From contig NZ_JAVDDT010000003.1 of assembly GCF_030848495.1 (NCBI RefSeq), positions 248,001-312,000 on the forward strand: a stretch of 64,000 nt of DNA, in the 5' to 3' direction. A program made the translations under genes and the position numbers. The DNA comes from Natronospira bacteriovora. GTDB taxonomy: Bacteria; Pseudomonadota; Gammaproteobacteria; Natronospirales; Natronospiraceae. Below the pieces are notes generated by a model. That model was not told where the DNA came from. It did no database searches and saw only the letters and a list, made by a program, of their open reading frames with translations. Below are positions 21,769-32,845 of this stretch, piece by piece (within the stretch, counting starts at the first letter, position 1; every line of letters begins with the position of its first letter).

Positions 21769-22406
21769 ACTCCTTCCAGCTGCCCTGCGGCATCTATGTG
21801 CTCACCGACCACGATGCCCACGACGATGCCCGACTGCTCCAGGACGTGCAGGCAGCCCTGAACGGGGGCGCCGCACTGGTCCAGTTTCGCGACAAGAGCC
21901 GCGATACCGCCCGGCGTGAGCGCCGGGCCAGCCGGCTGCTGGAATGCTGTCGGGCGGCGGCTGTGCCGCTGGTCATCAATGACGACCCGGCATTGTGCGC
22001 CCGTGTGGGTGCCGACGGCCTCCACCTGGGGCGGGATGATGGCGATCTGGCCCGCGCCCGGGATCAGGTGGGGCCGAATGTCTTCATCGGCCAATCCTGC
22101 TACAACGAGCTGACCCGGGCCGAGCAGGCGGCCGAAGCCGGGGCGGACTACGTGGCCTTCGGCAGCGTCTTCCCCTCGGCCACCAAGCCCGATGCCGTCC
22201 ACGCCCCCCTGCCCCTGCTGGAACTGGCGGGCCAGCGACTGTCCCTGCCCGTCTGCGCCATTGGCGGCATCAATCGCGCCAATATCGACCGCGTGGCCGC
22301 CACGGGGGCGCAACTGGCGGCGGTCATCGGCAGCGTGTGGTCGGGCGACCCCGAAGCCAATGTCCAAGCCCTGAGCCGCCGCTTTGAACAGGGCGCCAGA
22401 CTCTGA
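21765..22406 (+). CDS. thiE: Thiamine-phosphate synthase
   Basis: 213-residue TIM-barrel enzyme joining HMP-PP and thiazole phosphate. GIYVLTDHDAHD at the N terminus, ALVQFRDKSRDT (the QxRxK-type phosphate-binding stretch), VINDDPALCARVGADGLHLGRDD, and the C-terminal CAIGGINRANI are typical. Translationally coupled to thiD. Confidence 0.93.
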   Translation: MNSFQLPCGIYVLTDHDAHDDARLLQDVQAALNGGAALVQFRDKSRDTARRERRASRLLECCRAAAVPLVINDDPALCARVGADGLHLGRDDGDLARARDQVGPNVFIGQSCYNELTRAEQAAEAGADYVAFGSVFPSATKPDAVHAPLPLLELAGQRLSLPVCAIGGINRANIDRVAATGAQLAAVIGSVWSGDPEANVQALSRRFEQGARL

Positions 22407-22482
22407 CTCAGCCCGCATCCGCTGGTAGGATACGGGCCAACGCTTCCCCTCCATCATTGCCGATAGCTGAAAAAGGTTGATC

Positions 22483-23757
22483 ATGACGCACCCGCTGTTT
22501 GACGAAGCCCGCAAGTACATCGTTGGTGGCGTGAATTCGCCGGTCCGTGCCTTCAGCGGCGTGGGCGGCGAGCCCCTGTTCGTGGAGAGTGCCCAGGGTT
22601 CACGCATTCATGCCAGTGACGGCCGGGCCTATATCGACTATGTGGGCTCCTGGGGACCGATGATCGGCGGGCATTCCCGCCCGGAAGTGATCGAGGCCGT
22701 GCAGCGGGCGGCCAGCCGCGGCCTGAGCTTCGGTGCCCCCACCGAGGTGGAAACGGACATGGCACGGCGAATCTGCGAGATCGTGCCGTCCATTGAACGG
22801 GTTCGCATGGTGAATTCCGGCACCGAAGCCACCATGACGGCCATTCGCCTTGCCCGCGGCTACACCGGCCGGGATCGGGTGGTGAAGTTCGAGGGCAACT
22901 ACCACGGCCATTCCGATTCCCTGCTGGTCAAGGCCGGCTCCGGGGCCCTGACCCTGGGCGAGCCCAACAGCCCCGGGGTGCCGGCAGCACTGGCCGAACT
23001 GACCATGACCCTGAATTACAACGATCTGGACTCGGTTCGCCAGGCCTTCGAGGAAAAGGGCGACGAAATCGCCTGCATCATCGTCGAGCCCGTGGCCGGC
23101 AACATGAACTGCATCCCGCCGGTTCCGGGGTTCCTGCAGGGCCTCAAGGACATCTGCGAGGAATACGGTGCAGTGTTGATCTTCGATGAAGTGATGACCG
23201 GTTTCCGCCTCGCCCCGGGCGGGGCACAGGAATGGTCCGGCGTGACCCCGCACATCACCACCCTGGGCAAGATCGTTGGGGGCGGCATGCCGGTGGGTGC
23301 CCTGGGTGGCCAGCGCGAAATCATGGAACACCTCTCGCCCATGGGCCCGGTCTATCAGGCTGGTACCCTGTCCGGCAATCCCCTGGGCATGGCCGCCGGC
23401 CTGGCCATGATGGACATCATCAGCGAAGCCGGCTTCCACCAGCGGCTTGAGGCCAGTACCCGCAAGCTGTGCGAAGGCCTCAAGGAAGCCGCCGAGGCCG
23501 CCGGCGTGCCCATGCAGATCAACCAGGTGCCCGGCATGTTCGGTGTCTTCTTCACCGAGGACAGCCCCATCGAGACCTTCGCCCAGGTCTCCGCCTGCGA
23601 TCTCGACCGCTTCAAGCGCTTCTTTCACGGCATGCTGGAACAGGGCATCTATCTCGCCCCCTCCGCCTTCGAAGCGGGCTTCCTGTCCTCGGCCCACACG
23701 GATGAGGACATCGACAGCACGGTGGATGCGGCGCGGACGGTGCTGGCGGAGATTTAA
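22483..23757 (+). CDS. hemL: Glutamate-1-semialdehyde 2,1-aminomutase
   Basis: PLP enzyme making 5-aminolevulinate in the C5 tetrapyrrole pathway. 424 residues. [11 protein letters not shown]-type start (reads [18 protein letters not shown]), [39 protein letters not shown] and the PLP-lysine segment [18 protein letters not shown] are intact. I use ATG 22483 (MTHPLF) preceded by AAAAGG rather than the TTG two codons upstream. Same strand as thiE with a 76-bp gap. Confidence 0.96.
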   Translation: MTHPLFDEARKYIVGGVNSPVRAFSGVGGEPLFVESAQGSRIHASDGRAYIDYVGSWGPMIGGHSRPEVIEAVQRAASRGLSFGAPTEVETDMARRICEIVPSIERVRMVNSGTEATMTAIRLARGYTGRDRVVKFEGNYHGHSDSLLVKAGSGALTLGEPNSPGVPAALAELTMTLNYNDLDSVRQAFEEKGDEIACIIVEPVAGNMNCIPPVPGFLQGLKDICEEYGAVLIFDEVMTGFRLAPGGAQEWSGVTPHITTLGKIVGGGMPVGALGGQREIMEHLSPMGPVYQAGTLSGNPLGMAAGLAMMDIISEAGFHQRLEASTRKLCEGLKEAAEAAGVPMQINQVPGMFGVFFTEDSPIETFAQVSACDLDRFKRFFHGMLEQGIYLAPSAFEAGFLSSAHTDEDIDSTVDAARTVLAEI

Positions 23758-23803
23758 GACAGGAGCAAGGAGCAAGGAGCAACCACCAGCATAGCCATCG
23801 TTT

Positions 23804-23829
23804 GTGGGAGCGGCGGACGCCGCTCCCAC
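23804..23829. repeat. REP-like GC-rich palindrome after hemL
   Basis: GTGGGAGCGGC (23804-23814) pairs perfectly with GCCGCTCCCAC (23819-23829) around GGAC. This is the same kind of palindrome as Pseudomonas REP sequences and lacks a T tract. Just upstream, three tandem copies of AGGAGCA occur at about 23760-23780. Confidence 0.65.
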
Positions 23830-23882
23830 AGGCGACACAGGAACGGGGCCGGTCAATTCATTGACCGAAACCGCAGCCGCCA

Positions 23883-24488
23883 TCAATCATCCCGCCCCAT
23901 CCCCTCGGGCCCTTCGAAATAGCGACTGATTTCGGTCAGTCGGTCCAGGGGATCATTCATTTCCAGTAGCTGCTGCTTTTCCACCAGGCTTACGGGCAGC
24001 AGTTCAGCGAGACGAAACCCGACCCACTCGGCATCGTCCATGGCCGGCGTCACCAGTCGCCAGGCCGCCGGCAGGCGTGGCAGAACCTGTTCCAGCACCT
24101 GAACCAGATGACGGTGGTCGCCGGGCACCGCCACCTTCGCTTCCGGCTTCGGCCACAGGGAGATTCGGCCAATATGGAGGCCATCGGACTGACGGTCGAC
24201 ACCGTGCAGGCGGAAACGCCGTTCACCCAGAGCGGTGATGCCCAGCAGACCATCCTCGAGGCGATCCCAGTCACGGATGCGGGCCACGGTGCCCACGGCG
24301 TGGATTCGGCTCGCCCCTGTTTCCTGCCCGCTGCGGATCAGAACCACACCGAAGCCGCTGTCCTGTTTCAGACAACGGCTCACCATGGCCAGATAGCGCG
24401 GCTCGAATACCCGCAGACTGACCGGGCCACCGGGAAAAAGCACCGTGTGGAGGGGGAACAGGGGCAGGGTCTGATGGGTTTCCGACAT
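23883..24488 (-). CDS. LON substrate-binding-domain protein
   Basis: 201 residues that consist only of the N-terminal domain of Lon protease: LPLFPLHTVLFPGGPVSLRVFEPRYLAMVSRCL followed by the GVVLIRSGQE strand and a helical C terminus. There is no ATPase or protease domain. Stand-alone members are common in proteobacteria with unknown function. Start at MSETH after GGGAGG. Divergent from the amidohydrolase. Confidence 0.88.
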   Translation of the reverse strand: MSETHQTLPLFPLHTVLFPGGPVSLRVFEPRYLAMVSRCLKQDSGFGVVLIRSGQETGASRIHAVGTVARIRDWDRLEDGLLGITALGERRFRLHGVDRQSDGLHIGRISLWPKPEAKVAVPGDHRHLVQVLEQVLPRLPAAWRLVTPAMDDAEWVGFRLAELLPVSLVEKQQLLEMNDPLDRLTEISRYFEGPEGMGRDD

Positions 24489-24645
24489 GCTTTCAACACC
24501 TCCCGGGCGGGAGCGCCCTACTGGCTTGGATGCGCCAGAAGCACACCGGGTTCCGGTAAACACGGAACCCGCAGCGGCTATTCCTCATCTATGCTGTACA
24601 GACCCCCGTCCATCGAATCCATTCGAAACATGCAGGGAGCCGCTC

Positions 24646-26013
24646 ATGCGCAACTTCATTCTCCTCTTGCTGATCCTGCTCCTCAGCCTGTTCGCCACGG
24701 ACGCCCCGGCCGAATCCGCCGAACGCTGGGTGATCGACAATGTCCACGTCGTCCCCATGAGCCGGAACGAGGTACTCCATGACCGCAGCGTCCTGATCGA
24801 GAACGGGCGCATCACCGGCATCCGCGCAGCGGGCACCCGACCGGAAGGCTATCGCCCCATTGACGGCCGTGGCGGCTTTCTCATGCCGGGCCTGGCCGAA
24901 ATGCACGCTCATGTGCCCGGTGAACGGGCCGACAGGCAATTGCGGGAAGACATTCTCTTTCTCTATCTCTCCAATGGGGTGACGCTGGCCCGGGGCATGC
25001 TGGGTGAACCCTGGCACCTGGAACTGCGCGAAGCGCTGACCAGTGAAGACATGCTGGGGCCGCGCCTGATCACCTCCGGCCCTTCCTTCAACGGCAACAG
25101 CGTGGAGAGCCCCGAACAGGGCGCCGACATGGTGCGCGAACAGGCCGAGGCCGGTTACGACTTTCTCAAGATCCACCCGGGCCTGAGCCGCGAAGAATTC
25201 GACGCCGTGGTCGAGGCCGCCCGGGAAGTGGGAATCCGCTTCGCCGGCCATGTGCCGGAAGATGTTGGCATCGACCGTGCGCTCGAGGCGCGCTACGCCA
25301 GCATCGACCATCTGGATCGCTATCCCCGCGCCCTGGTGGATGAGGAGACTCTGGCCTCGGTGGATCCCGGCTTCTTCGACTACCGCCTGGCCCCCTTCGC
25401 CGATGAGGACGCCATCCCGGAAATTGCCGAGCGCACCCGGGATGCGGGCGTCTGGAACGTGCCCACCGAGACCCTGATGCACAATCTGCTGCTCATGAAT
25501 CCGGACATGGCCGAAAAGGACCGCCCGGAACTGCGCTATCTGCCGGCGGACATGGTGGAACGCTGGCAGGACTGGGCAAGGCGCACCCAGGCGGAGGAGG
25601 ACTATGACCGGCAGGCCGCCGAAGCCTTCATGGCCCTGCGCAAGGATCTCATCAAGGCGCTGCACGAGGCCGGGGCCGGTCTGCTCATGGGCTCCGACGC
25701 ACCCCAGGTCTTCAATGTGCCCGGCTTCTCCATCCACCACGAAATGGCCATCATGGAAGCGGCGGGCCTGAGTCCCTACGAGGTGCTGCGAACCGCCACC
25801 GTCAATCCGGCACGGTTTTTCAACGCCGAAGACGACTGGGGACAGGTCCGCGAGGGCATGCGCGCCGAACTGATCCTGCTGGACGGCAACCCCCTCGAAG
25901 ACCTGTCCAATCTCCGTGACCCCCGCGGCGTCATGATCGGCAGCCGCTGGCTGGACCGGGAAGCGATCGGAAGAAAGCTGCGCGCGATCGAAGACCGCTA
26001 CGCCCGGGACTGA
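24646..26013 (+). CDS. Exported metal-dependent amidohydrolase
   Basis: 455 residues with a strong signal peptide (residues 1-24, LLLLILLLSLFATDAPAES). Amidohydrolase barrel: GGFLMPGLAEMHAHVPG (HxH metal site), FLKIHPG with the bridging lysine, FAGHVPEDVG and SIDHLDRY histidines, and MGSDAPQ aspartate. C-terminal beta domain EGMRAELILLDGNPLEDL. It belongs with periplasmic imidazolonepropionase-like/prolidase-like amidohydrolases; substrate unknown. Start at MRNFIL, after GGGAG. Confidence 0.87.
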   Translation: MRNFILLLLILLLSLFATDAPAESAERWVIDNVHVVPMSRNEVLHDRSVLIENGRITGIRAAGTRPEGYRPIDGRGGFLMPGLAEMHAHVPGERADRQLREDILFLYLSNGVTLARGMLGEPWHLELREALTSEDMLGPRLITSGPSFNGNSVESPEQGADMVREQAEAGYDFLKIHPGLSREEFDAVVEAAREVGIRFAGHVPEDVGIDRALEARYASIDHLDRYPRALVDEETLASVDPGFFDYRLAPFADEDAIPEIAERTRDAGVWNVPTETLMHNLLLMNPDMAEKDRPELRYLPADMVERWQDWARRTQAEEDYDRQAAEAFMALRKDLIKALHEAGAGLLMGSDAPQVFNVPGFSIHHEMAIMEAAGLSPYEVLRTATVNPARFFNAEDDWGQVREGMRAELILLDGNPLEDLSNLRDPRGVMIGSRWLDREAIGRKLRAIEDRYARD

Positions 26014-26076
26014 AGCCCCTTCGCGCCCGGCCCCGTGGTGGCCACCCGGCCATCACGGGGATTCAATGAGCGGGGT

Positions 26077-26691
26077 TCAACGCCCCCAGCGGGCCATGAG
26101 ATCGTGCTCCACACCCAGGTGATCCAGGGTGCGCGCCACGACGAAATCCACCAGGGCCTCGACGCTGTCGGGGCGGTGGTAGAAACCGGGGTTGGCGGGC
26201 AGGATGATCGCGCCCATGCGGGCCAGACGCAGCATGTTCTCCAGATGGATTTCCGAAAAGGGCGTCTCGCGGATGACCAGGACCAGGCGATGGCGCTCCT
26301 TGAGCACCACATCCGCCGCCCGCTCGATCAGGCTGCGGCTGGCCCCCATGGCGATATTGGAGACCGTGGCCGTGGTGCAGGGGCAGACCACCATGGTGCG
26401 CGGCGCGCCGGAGCCGCTGGCCAGGGCCGAGGTCCACTCATCCTGCCCGTAGACCCGCAGCCGTTCCTCTGTCACACCACTGCGCTCAGCCAGGAAGCGG
26501 GCCATGTCGGCGTGACGACCGGGCAGCTTCACATCGGTTTCGGTGCCGATCACCACCTGGGCCGGCTTCGACAGCATCAGGTGCACTCGCCGATCCGCCT
26601 GCAACAGGCAATCCAGCAAACGCAGGCCGTACTGGGCCCCCGACGCCCCCGTGAAAGCCAGGCTGATGTCATCGCGGTAATCACTGCTCAT
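26077..26691 (-). CDS. ubiX: Flavin prenyltransferase UbiX
   Basis: 204 residues. Makes the prenylated FMN used by UbiD decarboxylases in ubiquinone synthesis. Family marks: LAFTGASGAQYGLRLL, VVCPCTTATVSNIAMGAS, VIRETPFSEIHLENMLRL and ANPGFYHRPDSVEALVDFVVARTLDHLG. Its ATG overlaps the mpl stop by one base (TGATG), indicating coupling to mpl. Confidence 0.95.
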   Translation of the reverse strand: MSSDYRDDISLAFTGASGAQYGLRLLDCLLQADRRVHLMLSKPAQVVIGTETDVKLPGRHADMARFLAERSGVTEERLRVYGQDEWTSALASGSGAPRTMVVCPCTTATVSNIAMGASRSLIERAADVVLKERHRLVLVIRETPFSEIHLENMLRLARMGAIILPANPGFYHRPDSVEALVDFVVARTLDHLGVEHDLMARWGR

Positions 26692-28058
26692 CAGGCCGAT
26701 TCTCCGTGCCGTTCCCTGAGGGCCGCCAGCAGGCGTCCGTGGATACCCTCGAAGCCGCCGTTGCTCATGATGGCTACCTGATCCCCGGGCAGCAAGTCAT
26801 CCGGCAGTCGTTCCAGCAGCTCGGCCATGTTTCGAGCGATGAAGAGGCGATCACCCAGTTCGGCCTCCAGCAGGCTGCCATCCCACTCCAGCGCCTCGGG
26901 CACGAACAGATAGATGCGCTCGGCCTCCTGCAAGGATGCGGGCAGGGCCTCGCGGTGGGCACCCAGGCGCATGCTGTTGGAACGGGGCTCCAGCACCGCC
27001 ACTCGGCGCCCGGCCGGCAGGGCACCCAGGGTCTTGCGAATGGCCGTGGGATGGTGGGCAAAGTCATCGTAGAGATGAATTCCCGCCACGGCCCCGAGCG
27101 GTTCCAGGCGCCGCTTCATGCCGCGAAAACGGCTCAGGGCCTCCACCGCGACCGCGGGGGCGACACCGGCGTGCCGGGCAGCCGCGATGGCTGCCAGGGC
27201 ATTGTCGCGGTTGTGCTCGCCCCGCAGGCGCCACTGCACCGTGCCACAGGACTCACCCGCCACGATCACTTCAAAGGCTGTGCTGCCTTCTTCTTCCCGG
27301 CCCACCGCGACACCGGAATCCGCGTCATGCAAGAAGAGAACCGGCGTCCAGCACCCCATGTCGATCACCGCATCCAGCGCGGGGCAGTCTCGGGGCCGGA
27401 TGATCAGGCCGCTGCCGGGAATGGTACGGACCAGGTGGTGGAACTGGCGCTGAATGGCGGCCAGATCCGGGAAGATGTCGGCGTGGTCGAACTCCAGGTT
27501 GTTGAGGATGGCCGTGCGCGGCCCGTAGTGCACGAACTTGGAGCGCTTATCGAAGAAGGCACTGTCGTATTCATCGGCTTCGATGACGAAGAAGGGCGTG
27601 TCCCCCAGGCGCGCCGACACCGGGAAGTTGCCTGGCACGCCCCCGATCAGGAAACCCGGCTTGAGCCCGGCGTACTCCAGAATCCAGGCCACCATTCCGG
27701 CGGTCGTGGTCTTTCCATGGGTGCCGGCCACCGCAATGACCCAGCGCTTGCGCAGCAGTTCCCGGGCCAGCCAGGCCGGCCCGGAAGCATAGGGAATGCC
27801 CCGCTCTAGCAGCGCCTCCACCACGGGATTACCGCGGGACAGGGCATTGCCCACCACCACTTCATCGGGGGCCGGATCCAGCTGGGACGGGTCCCATCCC
27901 TCGATCAGTTCGATACCCAGCTGCGCCAGCTGGGTGCTCATGGGCGGGTAGACATTCTGGTCGGAACCGGTCACCCGGTAGCCCAGATCCCGGGCGAGCG
28001 CGGCGACACCTCCCATGAAAGTGCCGCAGGCCCCGAGTAGATGAAGATGCTTAGCCAT
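26691..28058 (-). CDS. mpl: UDP-MurNAc:L-Ala-gamma-D-Glu-meso-DAP ligase (Mpl)
   Basis: 455-residue Mur ligase that recycles the murein tripeptide. N-terminal LHLLGACGTFMGGVAALARDLGYRVTGSDQNVYPPMSTQL, AVAGTHGKTTTAGMVAWILE P-loop, and DDFAHHPTAIRKTL are characteristic of Mpl. Start ATG 28056-28058. It overlaps the upstream membrane-protein gene by eight bases and the downstream ubiX by one, so the three probably form an operon. Confidence 0.95.
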   Translation of the reverse strand: MAKHLHLLGACGTFMGGVAALARDLGYRVTGSDQNVYPPMSTQLAQLGIELIEGWDPSQLDPAPDEVVVGNALSRGNPVVEALLERGIPYASGPAWLARELLRKRWVIAVAGTHGKTTTAGMVAWILEYAGLKPGFLIGGVPGNFPVSARLGDTPFFVIEADEYDSAFFDKRSKFVHYGPRTAILNNLEFDHADIFPDLAAIQRQFHHLVRTIPGSGLIIRPRDCPALDAVIDMGCWTPVLFLHDADSGVAVGREEEGSTAFEVIVAGESCGTVQWRLRGEHNRDNALAAIAAARHAGVAPAVAVEALSRFRGMKRRLEPLGAVAGIHLYDDFAHHPTAIRKTLGALPAGRRVAVLEPRSNSMRLGAHREALPASLQEAERIYLFVPEALEWDGSLLEAELGDRLFIARNMAELLERLPDDLLPGDQVAIMSNGGFEGIHGRLLAALRERHGESA

Positions 28059-28608
28059 TGGGTGCGAACAGATGATAGTGAATGAGAATGTTGCCCACCG
28101 CATACGCCAGGGACAGCAGCAGGGCCCGGCCCAGTGGCCATTCCAGGGCGTGGCGGAAGACCTGCCCCATCAGGCCGATGCTCCAGAAGATCAGGGCCAG
28201 GCTCATGACCACGGCCAGATCCAGCCAGACGGTGGGTTCGCCGGGCGGATTGGCCAGCACCGGCGCAAACGGCAGGGCAATGGCATTGAGCACGGCGCCA
28301 CAGAGCCAGAGTGCCTGCAGGGACTGCCACAGACGTTCGCCTCGACCGCTGAAGCGCAGTACCAGCGTGACGAAGACCAGAACGAGGCCAAGATCCACTG
28401 CCAGCATCAACAGAGCTTCACCGCTGATGCCCCGCACCTGCAGGAGGAGAAAACCCGACAGCAGATACAGGGCCGCCGCCATGGCGGTCCACTCACGTCC
28501 GCCGGGCAGATCCTGCGGCCCCTGCCGGAAGACGAGAATCTGCCAGGCAACGCTGAACCAGCGAGTGAATACCAACACGGAACGCTCCACGGCCTCAAAG
28601 CCCTGCAT
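28051..28608 (-). CDS. Hypothetical inner-membrane protein
   Basis: 185 residues with about five hydrophobic segments and an N-terminal amphipathic stretch (MQGFEAVERSVLVFTRWFSVAWQILV). C-terminal GRALLLSLAYAVGNILIHYHLF is conserved-looking. I do not recognise the family. The frame stays open far upstream only because it crosses the rnd gene and the adk repeat; I start at the ATG at 28606-28608. Overlaps mpl by eight bases, suggesting a link with murein recycling or the envelope, which is inference. Confidence 0.65.
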   Translation of the reverse strand: MQGFEAVERSVLVFTRWFSVAWQILVFRQGPQDLPGGREWTAMAAALYLLSGFLLLQVRGISGEALLMLAVDLGLVLVFVTLVLRFSGRGERLWQSLQALWLCGAVLNAIALPFAPVLANPPGEPTVWLDLAVVMSLALIFWSIGLMGQVFRHALEWPLGRALLLSLAYAVGNILIHYHLFAPNG

Positions 28609-28653
28609 GCTACCATCATCGCCCGTTCCCACTGAGATTTTCAGGATCCCTGA

Positions 28654-29799
28654 ATGGCCGAAACCGAATTCATCAACCGAGCCGATGCCCTTGCCGACTT
28701 CGTGGCGGGTATCCAGACCGCGGACTGGCTGGCCGTGGACACCGAATTCATCCGCGAGGAGACCTACTGGCCAGAGCTCTGTCTGATCCAGGTGGCCGCC
28801 GCCGACCGCATTGCCTGCATTGACCCCCTGGCACTGGATGCCGAAGCCATGCAGCCACTGCGGGAACTGATGCTGGACCCTTCCCGCATCAAGGTCTTCC
28901 ACGCCGCCCGTCAGGATCTGGAAGTCTTTCACCATGAATGGGGCGCCCTGCCCGGCCCCGTCTTTGACACCCAGATTGCCGCCTCCATGCTCGGTCATGG
29001 CGACCAGATCGGCTACGCCAATCTGGTCCAGGCCCTGTGCGCTGTTGAGCTGGCCAAGGGTCACACCCGCACGGACTGGCGGGCACGTCCCCTGCCGGCC
29101 GAGGCTGTGGAATACGCCGCCGATGATGTGCGTTATCTGGGGCCGGTCTTCCAGCAGCTTCACACGGCCCTGGAAAAGGGCGGTCGACTTGAGTGGCTGC
29201 GAGAGGAATTCGATGCCCTGCTGGACGAAGGCCTGTACCGCCCGGACCCGGAAGGCGCCTGGAAGCGAGTGAAGGGGCACCGCAAGCTGCGACCGAATCA
29301 GCTTGCCATCCTGGCCAGTCTGGCCCGCTGGCGGGAAGAGGAAGCCCTGGCGCGCAATCGTCCGCGTCGCTGGATTCTCAAGGACCAGGCCCTGGTGGAT
29401 CTGGCCCGCCGCCCGCCGGCGACGGTTCAGGACATGGAAGACATGCGCGACATCCCGCCCCGTGTCCTGCAGAAGCACGGTGAGGCCATCGTCCGCCATG
29501 CCCAGGCCGGCAAGGAAGCGACACCACCCTCCATGGCCGCCACCCCCGACCGTCTGGACGCTCATCAGGAGGCTCAGGTGGATGCACTCATGGCCCTGTT
29601 GCGGGCACGCTGCGCCGAGCACGACATGAGCCCCGCCCAGGTCGCGACCCGCAAGCAACTGGAGTCCCTGGTGCGAGGTGAAACCGAGCTGCCCCTGCTC
29701 AGAGGCTGGCGGGCCGCCATGGCCGGCCGGGATCTGGAGGGGTTGCTGGCCGGGCGCCTGACCCTGAAGCTCAGCGAGGGACGCCTGGTGGCGGAATGA
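28654..29799 (+). CDS. rnd: Ribonuclease D
   Basis: 381 residues. 3'-5' exoribonuclease of the DEDD superfamily acting in tRNA and stable RNA maturation. AVDTEFIREETYWPELCLIQVA (first DE), HAARQDLEVF (second D) and YAADDVRYL (YxxxD) are present, followed by two HRDC-type helical domains (about 210-290 and 300-375). Divergent from the membrane-protein gene, and convergent with adk through a shared terminator. Confidence 0.95.
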   Translation: MAETEFINRADALADFVAGIQTADWLAVDTEFIREETYWPELCLIQVAAADRIACIDPLALDAEAMQPLRELMLDPSRIKVFHAARQDLEVFHHEWGALPGPVFDTQIAASMLGHGDQIGYANLVQALCAVELAKGHTRTDWRARPLPAEAVEYAADDVRYLGPVFQQLHTALEKGGRLEWLREEFDALLDEGLYRPDPEGAWKRVKGHRKLRPNQLAILASLARWREEEALARNRPRRWILKDQALVDLARRPPATVQDMEDMRDIPPRVLQKHGEAIVRHAQAGKEATPPSMAATPDRLDAHQEAQVDALMALLRARCAEHDMSPAQVATRKQLESLVRGETELPLLRGWRAAMAGRDLEGLLAGRLTLKLSEGRLVAE

Positions 29800-29817
29800 G
29801 GTTGAACCCGCGGTTTG

Positions 29818-29856
29818 CATGAAAAAGGGCCGGCATTTTGCCGGCCCTTTTTCATG
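29818..29856. terminator. Bidirectional terminator between rnd and adk
   Basis: A perfect 18-bp stem (29818-29835 with 29839-29856) around a TTT loop. The outer parts are A5 and T5 tracts, so it works on both strands. It separates convergent rnd and adk. Confidence 0.93.
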
Positions 29857-29872
29857 TCCGCAGCCCCGATTT

Positions 29873-31201
<1,329 letters not shown>

Positions 31202-31521
31202 GTGCAATCTCGCTTTGCTGCTGATCAGATGTTTGGTGGCTGTGCGGGGATCAGGCTGCTTGCCAGGTCGATCGATTCGCTCATGGCGTCGAGGCCAGCC
31301 TCGGCTCCCCAACAAGGTCTGCGCGCAAAACTAACCCCGGCATGGCGCGCAGTCAATGAATCCGGGTCATTTTCACCCTATTTGGCGGAAAATCGGTGGA
31401 AATTCCGTTATCCTTCACGGCCATCATAACCCGATCGAATGCGTTCTGTCGGGTTGGCGGGGCCGGAACAAGCCCGCTCCTTACACAAACTCATCGACCG
31501 AATCCCGGGAGGATCGACCCC

Positions 31522-32787
31522 ATGTCCCGTCGCAATGCCTTCTATGCCCAGTCCGGTGGCGTGACCGCCGTCATCAACGCCAGTGCCGCTGGTGTCATCG
31601 AAGCGGCCCGTGAGCACCGTGACCGCATCGGAACGGTGTACGCCGGCCGCGATGGCATCATTGGCGCGCTGACCGAGGATCTGATTGATACCAGCCAGGA
31701 AAGCGCCGAGGCCATCGCCGCCCTGAAGCACACGCCGGGTGGCGCCTTCGGCTCCTGCCGCTACAAGCTCAAGAGCCTGGAAGAGAACCGGGCCGAGTAC
31801 GAACGCCTGATCGAGGTCTTCAAGGCCCACGACATCGGCTATTTCTTCTACAACGGGGGCGGCGACTCCGCCGACACCTGCCTCAAGGTCTCCCAGCTGT
31901 CGGAAACCATGGGCTATCCAATCCAGGCCATTCATGTGCCGAAGACGGTGGACAACGATCTGCCCATCACCGACACCTGCCCCGGCTTCGGCTCAGTGGC
32001 CAAGTACATCGCCGTCTCCACCCTGGAGGCCTCCCTGGACGTGATGTCCATGGCGCGCACCTCCACCAAGGTCTTCGTGCTGGAAGTCATGGGCCGGCAT
32101 GCCGGCTGGATTGCCGCCGCCGGCGGCCTGGCCGGCAAGACCGACGAGGAACCGCCTCATGTGATCCTTTTCCCGGAAGTGGCCTTCGACAAGGCGAAGT
32201 TCCTGGCCAAGGTGGACCAGGCCGTGAAGGACTACGGCTATTGCACCGTGGTGGTCTCGGAAGGCACTCGCGATGCCGACGGCAAATTCCTGGCCGATGC
32301 CGGCAGCACGGACGCCTTCGGGCACAAGCAGCTGGGGGGTGTTGGCCCGGTCATCGCCGACATGGTCAAATCCGAACTGGGCCACAAGTACCATTGGGCG
32401 GTGGCCGATTACCTGCAGCGCTCGGCCCGCCACCTGGCCTCGCGCACCGACCTGGAGCAGGCGGAAGCGGTTGGCCGTGCCGCCGTGGACATGGCCCTGG
32501 CCGGCAAAAACAGCGTCATGCCGGCGATTCGCCGCCTGAGCGATGCCCCCTATCGCTGGGACATCGCCGAGGCCCCGCTGGCCGATGTGGCCAACGTGGA
32601 AAAGAAAATGCCGGCGGATTTCATCACGGACGACGGCTTCGGCATCACCGAAGCCGCCCGTCGTTATCTCGCACCGCTGATTCAGGGCGAGGCCTACCCG
32701 CCCTACGGTGAAGACGGCCTGCCGCAGTACGTGCAGCTTCGCAATGTGGCGGTGGAAAAGAAGCTCCCGGCCTTCAAGCTGCGCTGA
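31522..32787 (+). CDS. pfp: Pyrophosphate-dependent 6-phosphofructokinase
   Basis: 421 residues. Substrate choice can be read from two places. GGGDS (112-116) has aspartate where ATP enzymes have glycine in GGDGS. PKTVDND (140-146) has lysine where ATP enzymes have PGTIDND. Both are the pyrophosphate-type residues. D144 is the catalytic base and MGRHAGWIAA the hexose-phosphate site. The reaction is reversible, so it can serve both glycolysis and gluconeogenesis. ATG 31522 follows GGGAGG; the longer frame upstream is not conserved in character. Divergent from adk. Confidence 0.92.
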   Translation: MSRRNAFYAQSGGVTAVINASAAGVIEAAREHRDRIGTVYAGRDGIIGALTEDLIDTSQESAEAIAALKHTPGGAFGSCRYKLKSLEENRAEYERLIEVFKAHDIGYFFYNGGGDSADTCLKVSQLSETMGYPIQAIHVPKTVDNDLPITDTCPGFGSVAKYIAVSTLEASLDVMSMARTSTKVFVLEVMGRHAGWIAAAGGLAGKTDEEPPHVILFPEVAFDKAKFLAKVDQAVKDYGYCTVVVSEGTRDADGKFLADAGSTDAFGHKQLGGVGPVIADMVKSELGHKYHWAVADYLQRSARHLASRTDLEQAEAVGRAAVDMALAGKNSVMPAIRRLSDAPYRWDIAEAPLADVANVEKKMPADFITDDGFGITEAARRYLAPLIQGEAYPPYGEDGLPQYVQLRNVAVEKKLPAFKLR

Positions 32788-32845
32788 ACCGCCATCCGGC
32801 GCCTGCCCCGCGGGCAGGCGCCCACTCACCCGCGGAGGGCAGGCC

